From positions 150,468 through 214,467 of the forward strand of contig JAKUCV010004245.1 of NCBI GenBank assembly GCA_028386065.3: 64,000 nt of DNA, read 5' to 3'. A program made the translations under genes and the position numbers. Positions 56,460 through 64,000 of the stretch are shown here, piece after piece (within the stretch, counting starts at the first letter, position 1; every line of letters begins with the position of its first letter). The notes under the pieces were generated by a model that saw only the letters and a program-made list of their open reading frames with translations, did not search any database and was not told the DNA's origin. The stretch is from Turnera subulata. Its lineage: Eukaryota; Streptophyta; Magnoliopsida; Malpighiales; Passifloraceae.

Positions 56460-57110
56460 CCTTGTAGTTGGATATCCATCAAAATCAAATCCCCCAGTGA
56501 TTCAATAAATAACCTTCTAGATTCCAGCCATTTTTAATTTTTTTTTGGTTGTGTGATTAGTATTCAAGACTTTTGCATTCATTAATCTAGATCCGACCCA
56601 GATTGCAAGTCTTTGATAAAAATTTTCTACATAAGTAAAAGATTTCAACTCAAACCTACTTTAACTATAATCAAGTCACTTTTTATTACCCATACCAAAC
56701 CTATGTTGGTTATCCGCGTCTGTTCCTCTCTTGCCATGACTACCAAAGTCTTATTGGTTGGAGTTGGACAAATGCCAAATTGACATTTAATAACACAATT
56801 TGGTTTTGCAATGAAGAAAATTAAAGGAAACTGTGACCACCAGTCCCAGCTATGAAATTAGGTACATAACTAGACAGGATAATTATATAGTCTGTACGGT
56901 ACAGGTACCAAAAAAGCTGGTCTGCAAAATATTGCTCCATGGACTAGCAACATTGAAGATCAGTGGCTGCATAGTGCATACCACAAAGACTGTCCAAAAC
57001 CTGCCTAATGTAAGACCAATATGGGTAACGAAATGGTCCAGAAGTTGCATCACAACCATCTGCCAACAAATAAACTATTCACAACATCAACTGGCAAGGC
57101 ATAAGCTGGT

Positions 57111-60009
57111 GACTTGCCTCTCACACAACCACCACCCAACTTGATCCTTATCGACATGATGAAGAGACCCCGTAATGGCAAGGGCCCCGACACAACAGAA
57201 AGCTGGAAGCAGAAGGAACCATGGAGAAAAAAACTTAGAAATTCGCACATCCTTAGGAATGTTAATTCGAGACAATGTATATGTAACATAACAACCTCAA
57301 TGTACTAAGAGTAAGAAACAACACCCGGTTTTAACTATTTTGTTCAGCAATCAAGAGGAAATAGATTGTGTAAATATATGTTGACAAAACAAGAGGCCGG
57401 GAGCTTTACTGATTGACAATGAAAATTGAACACAAATTTGAAGCATGCGAGGTGTTCAACATCTCAATCCCAGGCAGACTTACAATCCTGAAGAGAAAAT
57501 TGCACAAGGAAAGCTTCCAGTAGGAAAACACACACTCAATCTGTGCAATAACAAGAACATACTCTGTCCAGCATCAGACTCTCCTCCAGGTGCATGTACT
57601 TCCGAATCCGCCATCCACATTTTTGCAACTTACTATGTATAGTTCACTGCCTTTTCCACATTTATTTTATGTAAACAATGTAATATAGCAGAGAACCTAG
57701 GAAAAAATAACTTGGTAAATCAGTGCTTTCAAATGAAAAAACAAATCAAAATCCAAAAACAAACAAGTCGATGCTACAATGCGAGAACTGCAAGAGAAAC
57801 ATACCGAGTGTCCACTTCACCCCTGATGTCTCCAGAAAATGGCGTATCGTCATTTTGCAACCCAGGTATATCTGACTTGAAAACTAAGAAAAGAAAACAA
57901 TGAATGGATATCTAGATTTTCAAATTAAACAATGCAAGAACCAAAAACAGATGTTTCATTTTCCAAATTGTGCCCGTAATGAATAATATGCGAGCAGGAA
58001 GATTATTTTTGCAACTACAAGGTCGCCATTGACAGTTTTCAATGAATTATAAAGGTACAAGGAAACAAAAGCATCAGAATGCTGCTACTGAAAGATTTTC
58101 TTTGACACCAAATTGGTCAATGCATCATAAAGTACCCTTGAGATGGAAAATTCAACAACCTAAAAGCTTATGAAACTGCAAAGAGGGTACAATTTGAGAC
58201 TTTATCAACGTCCAGAATATTTAGCTTGTCTGAAGGAGCCCATACTTGTACTGCGCTTAAGGTATACAAAATGTGCGAATCATGTCCAACATTACCAGCA
58301 AATCCACCTGTATAACACAAAAAACATGATCATCTGCATTATCAACAGCCAACACTTCCATCTGTCATCATTGCACATTGTAAAAGTTAGGCCTTCCATT
58401 ATTACAAACAATAAAAAGAAGTGAAATTTACAACAAAAGTAGCAAAAAAAACCCAAAAATTGAAACTTGGGTTCCTTAAATTCACCAAAAACAAAGTCAG
58501 GTTTCTTCAATTTCCATCGTAAGATACTTATTAGAACTTAAAACAATCAAGCATGCAAACATGATCAAACTGAGACATACATAACACATTTGCTAAAAAT
58601 AAATCTCCCCAAGCTTGGTGATTGGTCTCTAACTCTATCAAGCTCCATCAGTTTAGCAGCTAACAAGATTGTTAAAATCGTCCATGGATGATTAATAAAA
58701 TCCATAAAAAGCCAACAGAAGATAGTATGATTGAGGAAAGGTGCTATGAGAATTACCTCTTTTCTTTGTTAGAGATCACACAAGACAGATGAAAAGCAGA
58801 GTCCAATTCAGAAGCAGAGCTCACAGTTTGTTTACTGTCTATGGAAGGAGGCTTGTTCTTGAGGATTGTTACAGACTTGTGGGCTTGTAGGGTTTTAAGT
58901 TGCTAACAAAATAAACGAGCCCGTCTTATAATGCCTCATCGGCTCATCCTCCATAACATAACGTATTAACGTAACATTAAAGTTCCGTGTCTGATCTCAA
59001 TTTACCAAAAGAGAAGTTTAACGAAGTCTGGAAATCTATCAAGCGCCAGGAGCTACAGCACTATAAGAGGTGTGGTGGTAACTAAGGGCTTTAGTTACGT
59101 TTTTGGTAAAATACCAGTTCAATTCGTGACGAAACTTTAATCGGCTTTCTTGCTTGATGTGGCAAAATATGATCTTCCACGTATAAGGAGTTACAACCAT
59201 TGAACCTACTGGGATAGTTAGTCCCCATGTACATCTACTAATTAAGAAACAAGTTTTTCTTCACCTATATGGAGAAAAACATCGGCTGGACAATGTATCC
59301 TAGAATAAGCAGAGGAGAAAACAAGCCATCACTATAAGGCGGTGGACTCAGACAACTAATGTCGCAGGTCGGCTAAGGAAAAGAGGAAACATGTAAGTCA
59401 GGACAGAGCAGAGAAATGTATCAATCGATCAAGTTGAACACAATTACCTTAACAAGCTTACCAAGTTCAAGTAACAAATTATCTATATAATCTAAAACAC
59501 GGAAGACTCGGTGCAAGTGATTTGACATTCTTATCCTTTTTAAAGAGCACATGCTTATGGTCCGATCAAATAATTTTTTAATTCCAAAATTGACCTTATA
59601 TAATTTTTATTATATGATTCTTCTTATCCAGCTAGCCTAGAATTGTTGAGTTGGAATACGTGGTTGACAGTTGCATCACGTGGCAAGATCTACTCTAAAA
59701 CACCAAACACTTCTTTTGGCATTTTCTCTTTTCGTGATGCTGTTTTCGTTTTTGCTCCGCGATATTTCTCATTCAGCCGGCCCTCATTTGCCGTCTTCTC
59801 CCCCCACTGCAACCGTATTTCCTCTTCTGCTATTTTTTTTCCCCTGTATTCATGACCGGTCCTTTAAAATTGATCGCAGCAGCAAAACATAAAAATAGAT
59901 TTTCCAAACTAAACCAACCTCCAAACAGAACAGTTAAGGTGGTTTCCTGAAGTACAGCGATCAGTGTCAGCGACGCTTTTGCTTCATCACTTTTGATAAA
60001 GATGTAAGT
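57111..60009. other. Unassigned region, possible exons of an unrecognised gene
   Basis: No confident gene. On the minus strand there are exon-like pieces. One at about 57798-57868 reads SDIPGLQNDDTPFSGDIRGE between AG and GT dinucleotides. One at about 58190-58255 reads [20 protein letters not shown]. One at about 58745-58905 resembles a leader (AAAACCCTACAAGCCC) followed by a donor-like AG-GTAATT. They could be parts of one minus-strand gene or chance frames, and I recognise no family. The stretch 58906-60009 shows nothing. Confidence 0.25.
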
Positions 60010-60017
60010 GTTCATAT

Positions 60018-61681
60018 TAGGGGTGAGCAAAAAATCCGAAATCCGTACCGAAACCGAATAATCCGTCCCGAAAAATGAAGTCCGATCTGTTCCGAAACCA
60101 AATGGAATGGAACTGAATGGATTTTTTTTGTTTGGCGAGAAATGGAACGGAATGGATTTTCAATCCGAAAATCCGTGGATATCCGAAAAATCCGTATAAG
60201 TAATTTAATATATATTCTATATAATAAGAATTGAAGATTAGAATTAGAATATGCACAAAAAATTATTGGATTAGTAAATTTAGTAATAAAAAAATAAAAA
60301 TAAATTTAAAATCCATATAAAAAGTCATTTTTTATAAAAAATAATAAAATATTTATCCTTACATAATTATTTCTCAAGTTATAAAAAATATTATATTAAA
60401 TTAGTCACTTAAATTATAAGATTTATAAGTTAGAAAAAAAAGAAATAGAATGGATATAGAACTAATATTTTTAAGGAAAGGTACATGCCCCATAAAAAAA
60501 AGGATAATTCTATGCGCTAAAGTGAAAATTATGAATTGAAAGAAGTGCGTACAAATAAATAAGAAAATAATCATACATAAATCTAAAATTTATATAAAGT
60601 ATAAAAGTATTTTGAGAGAAAATTATAAAATATTTATCCTTACATAATTATCTTTTTATTAAAAAAATATTTTACTATTAAAGTGGGAATGAAATTAATA
60701 TTTTGGAAAAGGTACATATCAGAAGAAAAAATTGATTAGTCTATGCATTATATAAGATAAAAGTTTTAAATTAAAAAATATTCACACAAGTTAATAAAAA
60801 GATAATTATACCTAAATTTTATGTTTATAAAATGTATGGAAATATTTTGAGAGAAAAGTATAAGAAACTTATCCTTTAATTGCCTTGTTATAAAAAAAAA
60901 AAAGGAAAACGGTATGTTAAAATTATCCTTACATAATTGCCTTGTTGTCAAATATTTATCCTATAGTTACCTTGTTATAAAAAATATTACGTTATGTTAA
61001 TTTTTAAAATAAAACCTATGAATAAAAAATAAAAAAAGGACGTAATACTAATATAAATTTCTAAAAAATCATCTCTCATATTAAATAAAGCAAAAATTTT
61101 GCAAAAAGTGAATGGAAAAATTTAATAATGGTAAAGAAGTTAGCAAATTATTTTTTCTCTTTATTTAAAATATGGAAAATGATTTTTTTTGAAATAGGTA
61201 AACTGCAAAAGGCAATGCTTTCATATTAATACATCGGTTCGCACTTTGTTTTTAATTCAGCACCCTTTTCCACTTAAATTCTTTTTTGTAGTTGCAATTA
61301 TTAAAACATATGACAGGAACAATAATTTATATATATAAAATAAATTTGACATGTACTAATTACCAAATATTAAATTATTTTTTATTTATATAGTCAATTA
61401 GGTATGAATTATCTTATATTTTTGTACTTGTTTAGTGGTTGAATGTAGTTCAAATAAGATCCATTCCGGAAATCCGTAAAATTCGCTCCGAAAATCCGAA
61501 AGTCATTGTATCCGTGGAGATCCGAAAATCCGTAATATCCGCTCCGAAAAATATGGTGTCCGAAAAATGTGGAGTCCGAGAATTAAAATGGAACGGATAT
61601 CCGAAAAAAAAGATCCGAGCTATATGGATATCCTATCCGAAATTGTCAAATGGAACGGAGACTGCTCCGTGCTCACCCGTA
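60018..61681. mobile_element. Non-autonomous hAT element
   Basis: Terminal inverted repeats TAGGGGTGAGC (60018-60028) and GCTCACCCGTA (61671-61681) are flanked by 8-bp target duplications GTTCATAT (60010-60017) and GTTCATAC (61682-61689, one mismatch). Both ends carry many subterminal copies of ATCCGAAA, ATCCGTA or ATCCGNNN within 200-250 bp, as hAT transposase-binding regions do. The interior is very AT-rich and encodes no transposase. Length 1664 bp. Confidence 0.88.
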
Positions 61682-61689
61682 GTTCATAC

Positions 61690-64000
61690 CATCAAAATCA
61701 GATTTAAATTCTATTGGGATTTTTGTTTTGAGATTTATGCTTTGATCATTGGTTATTACTCTTTTTTTTTTTTTGTATGCTGATCAATCTGGGCTCCGTT
61801 GATTGAGAATCCAAATTAGAACGCACAAATAGTTTGGATATCTATTTTCACAGTAATTGTGAGCGAGAGTTAGGATATTGCATTCCAGGGTGACTGAAAG
61901 TTTTGAAGTTGATAGTTATTAGAGATTGGTGAGATATCCGTAGCTAGAAATTATAATAGGCCTTGAAGCTTTTAAATTAAAGAAAAAAGAAATAATAATG
62001 GGCAAAAAGCACATGTATATCAACTCATGAAATATTCTTTGGAGTTTAAAAATTGGTGTATATATTGTCCCCAGAGGTTACAGCCTCCTAGTAAATTTTA
62101 GGGTTACTTCGTCACAAAAAAAGGAAGAAATTTTTATAGTTATTAGAATTTAACAGATGCATGTATTAAAGAACGTCTACAAGCTGCATCAATAGAACGC
62201 TATCTTGCAGAAGTTGGCACATCAGTATCTCATGTTCTTCTTCTCTCTTAAAAGATAGACAAAGTAATAGTATAAATAAGTCAAATAAGTAAGAGTTAAT
62301 ATAAATAAGTTAATACGGGGAGGTTAATGGGGATCAATGGTTCAACCATTATATGTTTATTTCTATGTTCTACCCATATTGGTTAAGATAGCACATTTAT
62401 TAATTGCACATTTGTTGTGTGCAGGTGAATCCTAAGGAGAAGGCTGCAGCGCACAAAGAGAGCTTGCAGTAAATGGTTTGTCTTCCATTTCGATTGTCAA
62501 CTGGCATAAGAGAAATAAATATAGTCATATTGGTGTGTTACATTGAGTTATTATATGAAAATCGCAATTTTCATTAGTTGTAGTTAGTGTTCTTACTTTG
62601 GCGCAAAAAAAAAAAAAGAGAGTAGTAGTTAGTGCTCTTATAGTAGTAACAGAAATATAGAATGATTGCAAGTGATTTTGTTATGAAAAATGGTGCATCC
62701 TTTCCTTCTAAATTTCTCTAATATTTTATTATTTGTGGTATTTTTTTCTTTTCTTTGCTAAAAGAAAACAAGGAGCACTGTAAATTGGACAGAACAAAGA
62801 AAAATTCTATATGCTTGACAAATGGGGAATGCTTTAATTTTTTTTCTTATCCTTTTTTCCTGCGCTACGGGGTACGGTTTCTCTATGTATAGAAAAAAAA
62901 CAATGACAAAGATCAAATTCAACAAGTGAGTTCGTTGTTCTGATTGGGTGGGACTGTGCTTATTGCTGAATACGTAGGATTTTATCGGTAAAGAAGCCAA
63001 TGAGAAGTATAATTTGGGATTGCAAGTAAGCTACCATTTGAGCTTCTTTTTAAATACTAATAATGTATTTTATTGAGTAAATAGGAGGTTGCAGAAGAAG
63101 ATGGTTTGAAAGCCCTACTAGGTACATTGCATGTTGAGTTTTTAAGTGGAAATGCATTAATTTGTTGTCAATGATCTTGGGATTTTATATTTCTCCCATA
63201 TCTGTTGCGCATTTCTTTTGGCTTTTGGGCTCGCAATTTTAGTTTTGTGCATTATTTCTCTTTGCAGCTGGCAGTTTCATGCTGCTTGAAATTATGTATT
63301 TAGAATGCCCTTTATTCCTCCTGATTCTGTTCTATCTCCCTTTATATTCCTTTATTTATGTGTTGTTGGTTCTTAATTTTTAGTGCTACATAGGTATTAT
63401 ATTTTTTTTGATAGTTAATAACTTCCTTGATAAGGTACAATGTTGTGTTCATGTCATCTTTAAAATCTTATTCAGGTTTAAGTATTCCTTTTGTCCTCAC
63501 TTTTTTTTTTCTTGCTTTTGTTTTTTGTTCTGGTGGTTTGATTTTTAATTCTTGTCATTTTTTCCTTTTTCACAGTGAAGAGCAAATAGCATGCACAATT
63601 TATAGGGAAACAAGATGTTGCCTTCAACCGGGTTATCACGTTAATTAGTGTTATCAAAGAACACAAACATGAGTGCAAATCTAACTAAAGAGTGTGAGAC
63701 GGGATGGGGTTACACAAAACAAAAAAAATAAGAAAGATTGTGGTTTAGTCAATTGCCAATTTTTCGTGCAGATTCCATTATCTAATTTTCTTTTCTTTTA
63801 TTTTTTTTTTAGTTATAGATGTAGACAATTTTCCATTAGCATATTTATCTACTTATGATAGACTTAATGCTTTAATGTAGGTCTAATGTAGTTGCTTCTA
63901 TGATTTTCCAGTTCCAAATGATGGTGGGTTCGTGCTTGATGCAAGCCAATGTCCAGGTTCTCACTTATGTGTTCTGTTTTTATGTTATTATTTTCATTTT
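61690..64000. other. Right end, no confident gene
   Basis: AT-rich. Three short exon-like pieces on the plus strand have AG before and, in two cases, GT after: about 62425-62473 (VNPKEKAAAHKESLQ then stop), about 63084-63120 (EVAEEDGLKALL) and about 63931-63954. They may be exons of a gene extending past the window, but I recognise no family and the spacing proves nothing. Confidence 0.25.

Larger units (their letters stand above)
54820..57110. repeat. Segmental duplication, copy R (with tRNA-Asp)
   Basis: Counterpart of 51060-52760, longer because of a SINE (56127-56459), a duplicated tRNA flank, and about 260 bp of extra sequence at about 56780-57040 before the last shared block (CATCTGCCAACAAATAAACT). 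Confidence 0.8.

Noticed and set aside
56054..56537. Open frames of 81 and 107 aa
   Set aside because: They fall within or overlap the copy R SINE, which has pol III boxes and target duplications.
1..64000. CRISPR arrays, bacterial operons or integrated viral genes
   Set aside because: There is no repeat-spacer pattern, the gene structure is eukaryotic throughout, and no viral protein signature was seen.

Overview
The window is plant nuclear DNA. Genes have many short, AT-rich GT..AG introns, there are two nuclear-type tRNA-Asp(GUC) genes, and the spacers hold typical plant transposons (Helitron, Mutator-like, hAT, tRNA-derived SINEs, poly(A) retroposons). The protein families suggest a eudicot, probably woody. 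I cannot name the species from sequence alone.

Two gene families dominate, each as a local array, and the arrays interleave. The first is six 13-exon genes for peroxisomal acyl-CoA oxidases of the ACX3 (medium-chain) type. ACX-A (1087-4507, -), ACX-B (5667-9198, -), ACX-C (13605-16943, +), ACX-D (23894-27332, +), ACX-E (34962-38543, +) and ACX-F (45459-49960, -) all splice into open frames of 683-706 aa. A shredded relic of another ACX copy lies at 18719-22502. The second is the SABATH family of SAM-dependent carboxyl methyltransferases (3 exons, 366-370 aa). SAB-1 (28195-29659, -), SAB-4 (40967-42331, -) and SAB-6 (53171-54541, +) are open. SAB-2 (about 32446-32870), SAB-3 (38784-40219) and SAB-5 (43355-44720) are broken.

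Layout: 1-9.2 kb, two ACX genes on the minus strand; 9.2-13.6 kb, gene-poor; 13.6-27.3 kb, two ACX genes on the plus strand separated by a transposon nest (Helitron with a captured receptor-kinase fragment, an ACX relic, and a Mutator-like element with about 0.4-kb inverted ends inside another inverted repeat); 27.3-45 kb, SABATH copies mixed with ACX-E; 45-57 kb, ACX-F, then a duplicated tRNA-Asp segment flanking SAB-6; 57-64 kb, no confidently recognised gene, one non-autonomous hAT element.

Functional reading: ACX enzymes oxidise acyl-CoA to trans-2-enoyl-CoA in peroxisomal beta-oxidation. SABATH enzymes methylate carboxyl groups of small acids (salicylate, jasmonate, farnesoate, loganate and others). 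The adjacency makes a chain-shortening plus methyl-ester pathway a reasonable hypothesis, but co-location is the only evidence for it here. The clearest internal pattern is divergence of the peroxisomal targeting signals among the ACX copies, together with stepwise decay of SABATH copies, which is what recent birth-and-death evolution by tandem and inverted duplication looks like.
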